64,000 nt of DNA from Dasypus novemcinctus (lineage: Eukaryota > Chordata > Mammalia > Cingulata > Dasypodidae): assembly GCF_030445035.2 (NCBI RefSeq), contig NC_080680.1, positions 92,447,157 through 92,511,156 of the forward strand. The letters run 5' to 3'. Every line of letters begins with the position of its first letter. Within the stretch, counting starts at the first letter, position 1. The translations under genes were made by a program, and so were the position numbers. Under the pieces are notes generated by a model. That model ran no database searches. It had not been told where the DNA came from and saw only the letters and a program-made list of their open reading frames with translations. This document shows, one piece after another, positions 1-11,174 of the stretch.

Positions 1-176
1 CACATGGGACACCCCTACACGGGGAGACACCCCTGAGTGACATGGCACTCCTTGCATGCAGGCAGCACCGTGCATGGGCCAGCCCACCACAAGGTTCAGG
101 AGACCCTGGATATTGAACCCTGGACCCTCCATATGTTAGGTAGACGCTCTAACAGTTGAGCCACAACCACTTCCCT
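1..176 (-). mobile_element. DAS-type SINE, truncated by the window edge
   Basis: Antisense copy of the tRNA-derived xenarthran SINE. The B-box-like motif (tattgaaccctgg in antisense) and the tRNA-like head ending near 176 (gttgagccac, then cttccc) are present; the tail is off the left edge. Confidence 0.85.
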
Positions 177-990
177 CCATGCCACTTTTTATAGTTTCCT
201 ATTTCTGCTTTCAAGTTTGTCATTTATGTAAACTTAATAAGTATACTTATTTGTATCTGATAATTTTTATATCTAAAATCTGCTTTTGGTGTTTAAAGAC
301 TCTGCTGTTTTATTTCTTGTGTACATGATTATTTTTTACTAAGTTCTTCTCATTGTCTTCAAAATTATTTGTGGGAAATTCATTGAAAACTAGGATGAAG
401 TTTCCTTTATCCAGAGTGGATCTGCATAGGCGTCTGCCAGATAGCTGGACGCACTACCAGTTTGGGGCCAGTATTGAGATCACCTTGGTAATAGGAATTT
501 GGGCTAAAAACATGCAGGAGAGCTGGCCTCTAATCACAACATTCAGGGGCTGATTTTTTGCCCTCTGGTCTGCTCAGCACCAAGAAAATGTCACTTGTGG
601 TCCCCTGGGACATGTTAGTAGGGAGAAGGGAGGCATCAGGTTTATTTTTGGTTCATTATTACACTGAGGGTATAGCCCTTTGGGATTCCTACTTAATGTG
701 GGGTGAGTTTCCAATTAGCCTTCCATTTTGGGTGAGTCTTAAACTCTGACTTCTGTCCCCTTCTCCCAAGAAGGCCTTCAAAACTTAGGCAAAGGAGGTC
801 TAGAGGCTGCTTATTTTATGCCTCTTTTCCTGAGGATTCATAAGGCTCTCTCTGCAGTGTGGAGGAATTCCTTAAGCTGTCTTATCCAAGGATTACTCCT
901 TAATATAATTCAACTTATTCCCTTGGATTTGTTTATAAGAACTGTCTAATTTATTTTAACTGTTTATTTTTTGTATTGGTATTATATTCA
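177..990. other. No gene seen; possible old L1 remnant
   Basis: AT-rich sequence without splice-framed exons. The part from about 300 to 760 resembles antisense 5' UTR of an old L1, but this is a weak impression. Confidence 0.35.
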
Positions 991-1189
991 CAAAGTTGAA
1001 AAAAGTGAAAAAAAAAAAAAAATCACCAGCAAGATGGCAGCAGAGTAAGGAGCTCCTAGAGGCAGCTCCTGCTACAGGGCAGTTAACAAACACCCAGAGC
1101 TCTCTGGAGCTAGCTGAAGCACCTGTTTGGGGGCTCCAGGAGACTGCCCATCATCTGCAGGAGAAGACTTATAAGTAGAGGCTACATGC

Positions 1190-1960
1190 CACGGAGGCTG
1201 GTGCCCATCCTCCACTGCAGGCAGAAGCCGTCCCAGGAGCTGTTCCGTGGCTGGAATCAAAAGCTCCAGTTCCCCAAAATGGGGGAGGAAGAGACAGTTG
1301 GGCACCAATTTCAGCTATTGATGTGGAAATTCAGTGGGCTACAGTATAATCCTGAGAACAGCTGAAGCTTGAGACTGTCCAAGTCAGAAAGAGCTCAGGA
1401 GCTGCCATCTTAACTCTGCACCTGGCACAAGGGGAAGCGGGGTGGACTGAAAATCCCAGTGCTGGTGGAGACTAGCTTGTTCCCATCCAGATCATATTGC
1501 CCATCTAGCCTAGGCCCCAGTGCCACCTCCAGCAGGGAGGAAGCTCTGGGGACCTGCACTAGCCTCTTGGAAATTACTGGCCAAGTGGAGGCCAGTGGTT
1601 ATCCTACTCTGGCGGCATGAGCTGTCCCAGGAGCTGTTCTGTGATGGGAATTGAAGGCTCAATTTCCCAAAAACGGGAGGAGGAGACAGTTGTCTGCCGA
1701 TTTTGGCTACTGATTTGTAGACTTGGCTGGCTAAAAGATAACCCTGGGAACAGGGGGGTGTGAACCAGCCCAAGTCAGAAAGAAGCCAGTAGCCACCATT
1801 TTGACTCCACCCCCAGCCTGAGGGGAATCCTGACTGACTAAAACTGTTAGTGTTGGCAAGAACCAGTTTCTTTCATGCAGATCAACCTGCAGCCCTGCCT
1901 CTGATGGGGAGGAGGCTGAGGAGCCCTGCACCAGCCTATATAGGTAACTGCAGGTAACTT
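1190..1960 (+). repeat. Two tandem monomers in the L1 5' UTR
   Basis: The block starting TCCCAGGAGCTGTTC at 1231 recurs at 1625. Both copies continue through a matching cagtt-ccaaaa-gggaggag-gagacagtt region and then similar wording about 'cagcccctg/cctctcagcaggg'. The copies are clearly diverged. Monomer-type L1 5' UTRs are best known from mouse. Confidence 0.65.
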
Positions 1961-2257
1961 TGGCTGCCATAGACTGAAAATCAGAAGTCTACCAGGGCAA
2001 CTGTGGTCATCTTGGACCCGCACTGCATAGATTGCTACCCATACCTGCAGCTTCATCCCCTCCCCAGGCAGGGGAGAAAGGGATGTGAAGTTTCATCAGT
2101 CTCTCTGGGCAACTAGAGTCTAGGCCTGCATGTTGATTATTCCACATAGCTATGACTCTGTCCCTACCCCTGGCAAAGGAGAATGTTGGAAGAATCTTCA
2201 TTGGTCCCTGGTACAATGAGGGCAGCTTGAGCCTCCGCAGCTTACAGCACCAACTAC

Positions 2258-3330
2258 ATGCTTGGCTCCTACTGCACAACCAGCAAGAGAGAAACGAGAG
2301 GAAGCCCTAAACTAAACAGGAAAACTACACCGAGAAAAAATACTCTAGTAAGCGAGATACGAAGACACCAACAAAAAATTACAATCCACACCAAGAAACA
2401 GGAAGCTATGGCCCAATTAAAGGAACAAGATAAGCCTCCAGATGACATAAAGGAGTTGAGACAACTAATTATAGATGTTCAAACAAATCTCCTTAATAAA
2501 TTCAGTGAGATGGCTAAAGAGATTAAGGATATTAAGAAGACATTGGATGAGCACAAAGAAGAATTTGAAAGCATACACAAAAAAATAGCAAATCTTATAG
2601 GAATGAAAGGTGCAATCAATAAAATTTTTAAAAATTGGAATCATATAATAGATTTGAGGAGGCAGAAGAAAGGATTGGTGAGCTTGAAGAAATGGCCTCT
2701 GAAAGTGAACATGCAAAAGAAGAGATGAAGAAAAGAATGAAAAAAATTGAACAAGGTCTCAGGGAACTAAATGACAGCAAAAGACATGCAAACATACATG
2801 TCATGGGTGTCCCAGAAGGAGAAGAGAAGGGAAAAGGGGCATAAGGAATATTTAAAGAAATAATGGTAGAAAATTTCCCTACCCTATTGAAGGACATAGA
2901 TATCCCTGTCCAAGAAGCACAACGTACTCCCATCTGAAAAAATCCAAATAGACCAACTCCAAGACACATACTTATCAGAATGTCAAAGGCCAGAGACAAA
3001 GAGAGAATTGTGAGAGCAGCAAGAGAAAAGCAATGCATAACATATAAGGGATATCCAATAAGATTAAGTGCTGATTTCTCACCAGAAACCATGGAGGCAA
3101 GAAGACAGTGGTCTGATATATTTAAGATAGTACAAAAGAAAAACTTCTAGCCAAGAATCTTACATCCAGCAAGACAGACTTTCAAAAATGAGGGCAAAAT
3201 TAGAATATTCACAGAAAAACAGAAACTGAGAGAAATTCTAAGCAAGAGACCAGAATTTCAGGAAATACTAAAGTGTGTGCTAGATCCTCAAAAGAAAAGA
3301 CAGAAGAGAGAGGCCTGGAAGAGAGTCTAG
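2258..3330 (+). pseudogene. L1 ORF1 remnant
   Basis: Open from 2258 for about 125 codons with an ORF1p-like coiled-coil region (KELRQLIIDVQTNL), then frameshifted near 2630 into the frame of 2635-2844 (NRFEEAEERIGELEEMASES, HANIHVMGVPEGEEK). It is broken again before an RRM/CTD-like part (RIVRAAREKQCITYKGYPIR) with an in-frame stop near 3148. The TAG near 3328 marks the old end. Not functional. Confidence 0.8.
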
Positions 3331-4559
3331 AAATGAAGATTATATCAGTAAAAGTAACTAAAAGTGCCAAAAGAGTGGTGAAAATATGACAGATAAAACT
3401 CAGGAATAAGCTTAATTAATGATGTAAAGCACTCATATTCAGAAAACTGCAACTCAATGTTAAAACATATCAAAAAACCCTAACCCCCTAAATAACTGGA
3501 AGAACATTCCATGCTCATGGTTTGGAAAACTAAATATCATTAAGATGTCAATTCTACTCAAATTGATATACAGATTTAATGCAATCCTGATAAAAATAAC
3601 ACCAGCATTAAAGAAAAAATTGAAAACACGATCATTAAATTTATTTGGAAGGGTAAGGAGTCCGGAATAGCCAGAAACATCATAAAAAGGAAAAGTGAAC
3701 TTTTATCTCCAGACTTTAAGTCATAATACCTACCTATAGTGGTAAAAACATGGTACTGGCCTAAAGACAGATACAGTAGAGACCAATGGAACCAAATTTA
3801 TGGTTCAGAAGCAGACCCTCACAGGTATGGTGAAGTGATTTTTGACTAGCCTGTCAAACTCACCCATCTCAGGCAGAACTATCCATTCAACAAATGGTGC
3901 TGGAAAAGGAACATCCATAGCTAAGAAGGAAAGAGGACCCCTGTCTCATACCTTTTCCAAAAATTAACTCAAAATGGATAAAAAAAACTAAAAAGCAAGA
4001 ATGATAAAACTTCTAGAAGAAATTATTGGAGGATATCTTCAGGACCTGGTAGTAGGGGTGGATTCTTAAAGGGGATAAGAGAAGGACTGAGTGAACTACG
4101 GATGTTTAATGTATGTGGAAGTTTTAATTAGCTTTACTGTAAAATTGTGGAAATGTGTAGAATGGATGGCAACACACAGTGAGCAACAGCTAGTTTATCA
4201 ATGGGATGTGACTGAAAATGGTAGTCTAGTTATGTAAATGCCAATTGACAGAATGCTTGAGAATAATCTAGGAACTGGATAGCACAGTAAACCAAGAGGT
4301 GGGTGAGAATTGTGGTTGATGGTACAGATGCAAGAGTGTCCTTTGTTAACTAGAACAAACGTATATCACTACTGCAGGGTGATGGGAATGTGGAGAAGCA
4401 TAGGAAAAATACAACTGGAGTGACCTACGGACTGTGGTTAGCAGTAATGATATAATATTCTTGCATCTATGTGAAAGATGGACTATGTAGATAATGAAGC
4501 AGTATGGAAAATGAGAACCAAATTACATTAGGACTTGGTAATAATCAGATGATATTCTA

Positions 4560-5135
4560 TCTGTACACATGACACACCACATTGTGGTGTGTTGATGGAG
4601 GGGTATTATTTGAGAATTCTGCACATGCACATGATTGTTTTTATAAGTTTACAACTTCTGTAATAAAAAATATATTTAAAAAAACAATAGTAAGGTCGGT
4701 TGGGGGAAAAACACACCAAATATAAGATAAGGACAATAATTAGTAGTAAGATTTTGAAATATTCTTTCATAATTTGTAACAAACATCTCATGACAATGCA
4801 AGGTGGAGGATTGAGTATGGGACCCCTGTATGATGTTATGCATGTTTGCTTTGTAAGTTCACAACTTTTACTATATACTTAATTGTTTATGTATGTTCAT
4901 ATATAAATGATATAAAGATAATAACAATCGGATTAGTTAGGGGAAAACCACTTTGTTTAGTAGTAATATTTTGACAATGCTCTTTAATAATTAGTTTAAA
5001 AAGTTTAAAAACAATGCAGGTTATTGGTGGTAGGGTCAGATGTTATATATGTTTGTTCGATGTTACATATGTAAGTTCACAACTATTATACACTTATTGT
5101 TTATGTATGTTTATGTATGAGTGATATATTTCAAT
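4560..5135 (+). repeat. Imperfect tandem repeats in the L1 3' UTR
   Basis: A unit of about 220-250 bp with the phrases 'acaatgcaggt', 'gatgttat..atgtttg', 'taagttcacaact' and 'tacttattgtttatgtatg' occurs about two and a half times (near 4580-4660, 4790-4900 and 5010-5125). It ends at the A-rich tail. Confidence 0.55.
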
Positions 5136-5164
5136 AAATTTTTTTTAAAAAAGTAAAAAATTTC

Positions 5165-6477
5165 AAGAAGGTATATTGTTAAATCTCTTCCCACACAACC
5201 CCCAATTCACTCAGTTCCCATCTCTCCCTCTAGGTAATTTCTGTTCTTTGTTTCTTGTTTATCCTTCTAAAAAATTTTTTTTAGTACATATATAAGTCAA
5301 TACAAAAGTATAGTCTTTAGTTTTCTTTGCTATTTGCAGTAGCTGGCTATACACACTATTTTGTATCTTACTCTTTTTTTCCCTTAATGAGAAATTTTGA
5401 AGATGTAAGCAGATGTGACTCAAGTGATTGGGCTTCTGCCTACTACCTGGGAGGTCCTGGGTTCAATTCCCAGTGCCTGCTGGAGAAGGCGAGCTGGAGA
5501 AGGCGAGCTGGTGCAGCAGACAGGCGCAGCAAGCTAATGCAACAAGATGATGCAATAAAAGAGATACAAAGAGGAAAGACAATGAGAGAGACAACAAACC
5601 AGGGAGCTGAGGTGGCTCAGGTGATTGAGCACCTCTCTTCCACATGGGAGGTCCCAGTTTCGGTTCCCAGTGCCCCCTAAAGAGAAGATGAGCAGGCACA
5701 GAGCACACAACAAATGGACACAGAGAGCAGACAGCTACTGCAAACAGAGGGGGGATAAATAAATGTAGTAAATCTTTTAAAAAAATATTGGAGAGTTTTT
5801 CATATCCATAAAGAACTTTTTCATTCTGTTTTTAAAAAATAGCTGCATAGTATACCACTGTCTCAGTTTGCAGTAATTTAATCTACCAATCCCTTACTGC
5901 TGGTCATTGTTTCCAATCCTTCACTATTACTATAAAAGTGCTGCAAGGAATAACTTTGAATTCATGTTATTTCACAGGTTTGAGAAAATATCTGTAGGGT
6001 AATTTTCTGGTTATGGAATTGTTGTGTTAATGGAATATGCATTTGAATTTTTATAGGTACTGCCGTATTGTTCTCTTAAAAGTATGTTTCAATTTATACT
6101 CCTACAATGAGTGTCTGTTCCCCCTTTTTTACCATGCTGTATATTCTCAAACTTTTGGAAATTTTACTAAACTGGTAGGTTTAAAAAAAATGGTATCTTA
6201 TTGTAGCTTTGATTTTCTCTTATTAATTGTAAGATGAGCATCTTTTCATGTATTTGAGCCAGTTGTATTCCCTTTTCTGTGAAATTTCTGTTCTCTTCCA
6301 TCCATTTTTCTGTTGGGTCATTGGCCTTTAATTATGGATTTGGAGAGGCTCTTTCTATATTGAGGAGATTAATACTTGGTCTGCAATATAAGTTATAAAT
6401 ATTTCCCCCAGTTTATCGTGTTGCTTTTGATTTATTTTATAACCATACACTAACTTTTGATTTAAATTTATTTAGGA
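5165..6477 (-). mobile_element. Old L1 fragment, antisense (carries a SINE)
   Basis: Phrases typical of antisense L1 3' regions are visible (ctgcatagtataccactg, gctggtcattgtttccaatcc, and 'gtgctgcaaggaataac'). It is interrupted by a SINE at 5404-5790 and appears to continue at 6890-7361 and 7797-8127. Confidence 0.6.
5404..5790 (+). mobile_element. Dimeric DAS-type SINE
   Basis: There are two tRNA-like heads: 'gactcaagtgattgggctt' with a B-box-like gttcaattccc, and a second 'ggctcaggtgattgagcac' with ggttcccagtg. The tail reads 'ggacacagagagcagac', then an A/T-rich end. Confidence 0.85.
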
Positions 6478-6886
6478 GAGTGGGGAGTGGGGTATATAGG
6501 AACCTCTTATGTTTTGTTTTTTGTTGTTGTTTTTATCCCCCCTCCCCATTTTGTGGCTTTTTGCATGCTGTCTGCTCTCTGTGTCCATTCACTGTGCGTT
6601 CTTCTGTGTCTGTATTTATTTATTTATTTTTATTTCCCGTCCCCACCCTTGCGGCTTGCTTGCTGTTTGCTCTCTGCACTGCATGCTCTTCTGTGGTTTT
6701 TTTTTTAGTTGTCTACCTTTCTTTGTTGCATCGCCTTGCTGAGTCAGCTCTCCATGGCGCCTGCAGGCCAGGTCGCGCTCCCCAGCATGCTGGCACACCT
6801 GCCTTCACAAGGAGGCCCCGGGAGGCGAACCCAGGGCCTCCCATATGGTAGACAGAAGCCCAACTGATTGAGCCACAGCTACTTCC
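6478..6886 (-). mobile_element. DAS-type SINE joined to an L1 3'-end scrap
   Basis: 6478-6520 is a sense copy of the last bases of the local L1 3' end (gtggggtatataggaacctc). From about 6540 an antisense SINE follows. Its tail-type sequence (tctgctctctg) occurs twice, and the tRNA-like head ends near 6886. Confidence 0.7.
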
Positions 6887-6889
6887 CAC

Positions 6890-7361
6890 CTCTTCTGTTT
6901 TTTAACATAATGTTTTGTGTGATCTAGTTCTCTTTTTAAAAAAGGACAATGAAAAATAAATTTTTAAAAATTTATTAATATTATTTAATCATATAGGACT
7001 TCTAGTTTAAAAAAATAATTCTATTCTCTTGTGTTTTCTTTCAGGGATTTTATTATTTAATATTTTACATTTATATCTTCGAAATATTTGGAACGTTTTA
7101 AAGTATGGAGCCAACTTCATTTTTTTCTAGATGACCCTCTAGTTTTTCCCACCAATTTGAACTGTCATCTTTATCATATATTCTGATGTCCTGTATGTTT
7201 TGGGGTCTGATTATGAATGTTTCATTTGTCCCATTGATCTTCTGCTTACTTTTGTGCCAGTGCCACATATTTTTAAGTATTGAGACTTTGACATGTTTTT
7301 GTATTTTTATATTCCCGCTCTATGGTCATCTTTTTCAGAGTTTTCCTGGCTAATCTGCTTT
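6890..7361 (-). mobile_element. Old L1 fragment, antisense
   Basis: Contains antisense L1 phrases such as 'tctgatgtcctgtatgttttggggtctg' in part and 'cccattgatcttctgcttac'. It is probably the continuation of the 5.2-kb fragment, split by the SINE. Confidence 0.6.
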
Positions 7362-7377
7362 CTCCACATGTACTTTA

Positions 7378-7780
7378 TTTTATTTTATTTATTTATTTAT
7401 TTTATTTTCTCTCCCCTCCCTCCCCCGCCCCTGCTGTCTGCTCTCTGTGTGCATTCGCTGTGTGTTCTTCTGTGTCTGCTTGCATTCTTGTCATGTGGCA
7501 CCAAGAAACTCACTTTTTTGTTGCGTCATCTTGCTACATCAGCTCTCCATGTGTGCAGTACCACTCTTGGGCAGGCTGCGCTTTTTTCACATGAAGCGGC
7601 TCTTCTTACAGGGTGCACCCCTTATACGTGGGGCTCCCCTACACAAGGGACACCCCTGCATGGCATGGCAGCACTGCACATGGGCCATCTCACCACATGG
7701 GTCAGGAGGCTCTGGGTATAGAACCCTGGGCCCTCCATATGGTAGACAGACGCTCTATCAGTTGAGCCACAACCTTTTCC
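7378..7780 (-). mobile_element. DAS-type SINE with 16-bp target-site duplication
   Basis: Full-length antisense copy. CTCCACATGTACTTTA (7362-7377) and CTCCACGTGTACTTTA (7781-7796) flank it, with one mismatch. Confidence 0.93.
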
Positions 7781-8127
7781 CTCCACGTGTACTTTAAAAT
7801 TACCTTCTTCAGTTGCAGGAAAAAAACTGATCACTATTTTTATTAAGTTTGGGTTAAATTTTAATAAATTAGGGTAATAATGTCTTTAGAATGGGTTCCT
7901 CTTTAAGATGTGTATATATTCTTTTGTTCAAGTCTACATTTTTATTGTTCACAAGCATTTCAACTTCATTTTTTGTTTTCTCATTTCTTGTTATGTTTAC
8001 TTTTACAGTTATCTTTCTTGTTGCTTTACCAAACAGTTTGATTTTAATTTTATTTCCTATGTAGATCTCCCTTTGGAGAAACAATATCTTTAATCATGCA
8101 TAGAATGTTCTAGTTGGAGAGTCTTTT

Positions 8128-8342
8128 TTAAAAAAATTTCTTTCTCTCCCCTTCCCCCAGCCCCCCCCCCAGTTGTCTGCTCTCTATGTCCATTCGCTGT
8201 GTATTCTTCTGTGTCCGCTTGTATTCTTGTCAGTGGCACCAGGAATCTGTGTTTCTTTTTGTTGTGTCATCTTGTTGTGTCAGCTCTCCATGTGTGCGGC
8301 ACCATTCTTGGTCAGGCTGCACTTTCTTTCACACTGGGTGGC
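8128..8342 (-). mobile_element. 5'-truncated DAS-type SINE
   Basis: The antisense tail and body are present up to 'ctttcacactgggtggctt'. The tRNA-like head is missing, as expected of 5' truncation. Confidence 0.85.
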
Positions 8343-8374
8343 TTGGAGTGTCATTTTAATTCTCATTGTAATTT

Positions 8375-8975
8375 TAAAAAAATGTTTTGTCTTTTTTTTT
8401 TTTAAAGATACATAGATCACAAAAAATGTTACATTAAAAAATATAAGAGGTTCCTATATACCCCACACTCCAGCCCCCCACTCCTCCATCATTAACCTTT
8501 TTCATCATTGTGGCACATTCATTGCATTTGGTGAATACATTTTGGAGCACTGCTGCACTGCATGGATTATAGTTTACATTGTAGTTTACCCTCTCCCCAA
8601 GACCATTCAGTGGGTAATGGCGGGATATATAATGTCCAGCATCTGTCCCTGCAATATCATTTAGGACAACTCCAAGTCCTGAAAATGCCCCCACATCACA
8701 TCTCTTCTTCTCTCTCCCTTCCTTCAGTAACTACTGTGGCCACTGTCTCCACATCAATGATATAATTTTTTCCATTGCTAGAGGCACAATAATTCTGTAG
8801 TAGAATACCAAAAAGTCTACTCTAATCCATATTTTATTCCTCCATCCTGTGGACCCTGAGATGGTGATGTCCACCCCACCCCTAAATTGAGATGTTTCTT
8901 AGATCCCACATGGCTGCTGGATGTGATTCTCCTCCTTGCAGTTGTAGACACTCGGTTCCCCAGTGTGGAAATTAC
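8375..8975 (-). mobile_element. 5'-truncated L1 3' end with 17-bp target-site duplication
   Basis: Antisense 3' UTR of the young local L1 family; its poly(A) is seen as the T run at about 8392. AATTCTCATTGTAATTT (8358-8374) and AATTCTTATTGTAATTT (8976-8992) flank it with one mismatch. The same 3' UTR occurs at 19408, 19845 and 44491. Confidence 0.88.
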
Positions 8976-8992
8976 AATTCTTATTGTAATTT

Positions 8993-9474
8993 AATATCTT
9001 GGCATTCTGGCTTTATACATCTTTCTATGTAAGAATTAGCATGATCTACAATAAAAGCAGAATATAATCTTCACATACTAGTAAATGAGGTTTTAGAGTC
9101 TATGAGGGTGAGAACCAGATCTAGATCCTGGAAAATACACCATGGTAAATATTAGTATATATCGACCTATTGGGGAATCCTTTGGGTATACAACCAGGTG
9201 ACCTCTGCCTACAACACTGCAAGTTCATACATAAATGCCTTTATTTTTTAAAAGTCAGTAGTTCATTTAGTAAACTTTCCTTTTTTAATATCTTTTTAAA
9301 AACCTACTGCAACATGGTAGATATATGAAGATGATAATCCCTTCTGCTGTTATTGATGTTTCTGTACCTGCTTATGAGTAAAAAGACCTATACTTCAATT
9401 ATGTGCTTTGGAAAATTACTGAGTGACTTCTTTGGTCAAATCTTTAATGAATGTTTTAAATTCTTATATTACAG
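8993..9474. other. SCAI intron sequence, nothing recognised
   Basis: AT-rich intronic DNA before the 9475 exon. I see no further exon or transposon. Confidence 0.5.
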
Positions 9475-9547
9475 AATTTCACAAACTTATTTGGACAGCC
9501 ACTTGTTTGCTTACTTTCTCCTACAGCATATCCAAAAGCTTTACAAG
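9475..9547 (+). CDS. SCAI: SCAI coding exon (fourth from last)
   Basis: The acceptor is a T-rich tract ending acag and the donor is gtatgc. The exon opens on a codon boundary and ends with one base of the next codon. It reads NFTNLFGQPLVCLLSP followed by TAYPKALQ, and its last G completes an Asp codon with the next exon. Length is 73 nt. A longer overlapping open frame at 9353-9559 is in another frame and is not coding. Confidence 0.9.
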
Positions 9548-10650
9548 GTATGCAAATAAACACTGTCTACATTCCAAATAGTCCTGATTTTTGTTTTTCT
9601 CTTCAAAAATGATCACTTGCAAATATATGGTGTTTAATATGTCAGGTGTCAATCTGAAATAAAATCAGAAGACTTACTAATGACCAAACTTCCTTAATTT
9701 TTTACCATTAGGCCTTAAGATAATTCTAAAAGAAACTATAAATCATCCCTGAGAAAATTGTGAGTTTGTCCCTTACTGTTGGGGAACTCATAATTTTAGA
9801 GTTTCTAAATTAGAGGTGTTTGTTTGGCATATTTGTCCTAAAACTAAGAGATCATTCAAATAGCATAATTTCTTATATCTTTGGCTACATATTTAAGATA
9901 TCATATAAGATTCTTGGATTTCTGGTTTGGAAAACCTTCAGCCTTTGCCTAAAGTTAGGATAACCTAACTGGCACACCTTTAAGAGTTTCTTTTTATTAA
10001 CATTTTTGTCTTGTTATATATTTTTTTAATGAAAGAACCTCTTATAAGTCTATCAGAGGAACAGGTCAGTGTTTTGGCCATTTCTCAGATAGAAGAATTT
10101 CTACTAAATAAATAACACATAAAATCTAATTCTAACTTCCGGTCATTCAGCTAGGTAAACTACTAAACAAACCTTAATACTTTTTTAGCAGTATTTGTCA
10201 CTGTTTCACTATCTCCCTAACTGTGAATAGTGCTGATGTCTCTCTGTGGGAGATGGCATTTTACTGCTACTTCCCAGCCAGAAGTCCTGTCTGATGACAT
10301 AGTTTGACACAGGAAGTGATGGTCAGCATTTGAATGCCTGAGAGAAGCTGGATACTTTCACCGTTGTTTTAAGGTAAGTTCTGCTATTTAACAGGGAAAA
10401 ACATATAGAAATATTAAGTTCATGTATCCAAAATTTAAATTATCCTACTACTAAGGGATAGAACTTACCTTCAAACAACGGTAAAATTCTACTGCTTTGA
10501 GGACTTAATTGTCCTGTTTCTTATTATTTCTGGAGGAGTGGAACCCCTTCTGATTATTTGAGAGTACTTTTTTGTGATTAATTTGTCCGGTCAAGATGCA
10601 GCTTTAATTAAAATTACATGGTGTAATGGGTTAATACCAATTATATTTGG
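9548..10650. other. SCAI intron, mostly unique sequence
   Basis: No transposon recognised. The one structure seen is a 23-bp inverted repeat at 10360-10482. Confidence 0.5.
10360..10482. repeat. Inverted repeat with 23-bp arms and 77-base loop
   Basis: ACCGTTGTTTTAAGGTAAGTTCT (10360-10382; 23 bases, arms differ at one position) is the reverse complement of 10460-10482. Each arm contains AAGGTAAGT, a consensus 5' splice site, so the motif is present on both strands. It could be a small DNA-transposon relic or a structured RNA. No family was recognised. Confidence 0.7.
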
Positions 10651-10659
10651 TCTGAAAAA

Positions 10660-10880
10660 CTTTATTGTGAGGGAATAAATGCACAGACTGGAGGTAAACT
10701 GAATTTGAATCCCGATATAGCTACTTATTAGCTGTGTGACCTTAGGAAATTACTTAATCATTCTGTGCCTCTGTTTCTTCATCTATCAAGTAACTATAGT
10801 AATAGTACCCACCCCATAAAATAATGCTGAGTACCTAGTCAGTATTCAATATTTGTTAATAATCATTATTATTAATATAC
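10660..10880 (+). mobile_element. MIR element
   Basis: The core of a tRNA-derived MIR is readable (tagctgtgtgaccttaggaa, 'cctctgtttcttcatctat', 'gtacctagtcagtattcaat'). Confidence 0.85.
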
Positions 10881-11174
10881 TTAGTTGTAACACAGTTTTT
10901 TGGTCCGGTATCCTACCTTTTATGCTATAAAGCTTATTAGACCTCTAATGCCTTAAATGGGTTGCCATTTACATCATCAGATTCATAATTCTTTTCTAAG
11001 AAATATTAGAGTTTATCCACAGGCAGTATTGCCACTCACCTCTGCAAAAGGGTTTGGGTATATGGGCACCAAACTGGCAGATACTTAAGTAATTGGAATA
11101 TCACATTAGGTTCCTGCACTTCTAGTGTCTAAAGCCTACAGTTTTCTCTTTAGCTAAGAGTTACCTCATTCATT

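Larger units (their letters stand above)
1018..5150 (+). mobile_element. Internally deleted L1 with complete-looking ends
   Basis: In order: a GC-richer 5' UTR (1018-2260) with two diverged monomers about 394 bp apart, ORF1 remnants (2258-3330), a short A-rich linker, then only the distal end of ORF2 (from about 3490) and a 3' UTR ending in an A-rich tail near 5150. The endonuclease and most of the reverse transcriptase are absent, so it is about 4.1 kb rather than over 6 kb. Similar A-rich strings (AAAAAAGT) flank both ends and may be the target-site duplication, but they are low-complexity. Confidence 0.8.

Noticed and set aside
2628..3092. 154-codon antisense open frame
   Set aside because: It is the complement of the L1 ORF1 remnant; the sense strand carries the recognisable protein.
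3470..3490. Telomere-like CCCTAACCCCCTA
   Set aside because: Only about two imperfect units at an L1 deletion junction, too short to indicate an interstitial telomere.
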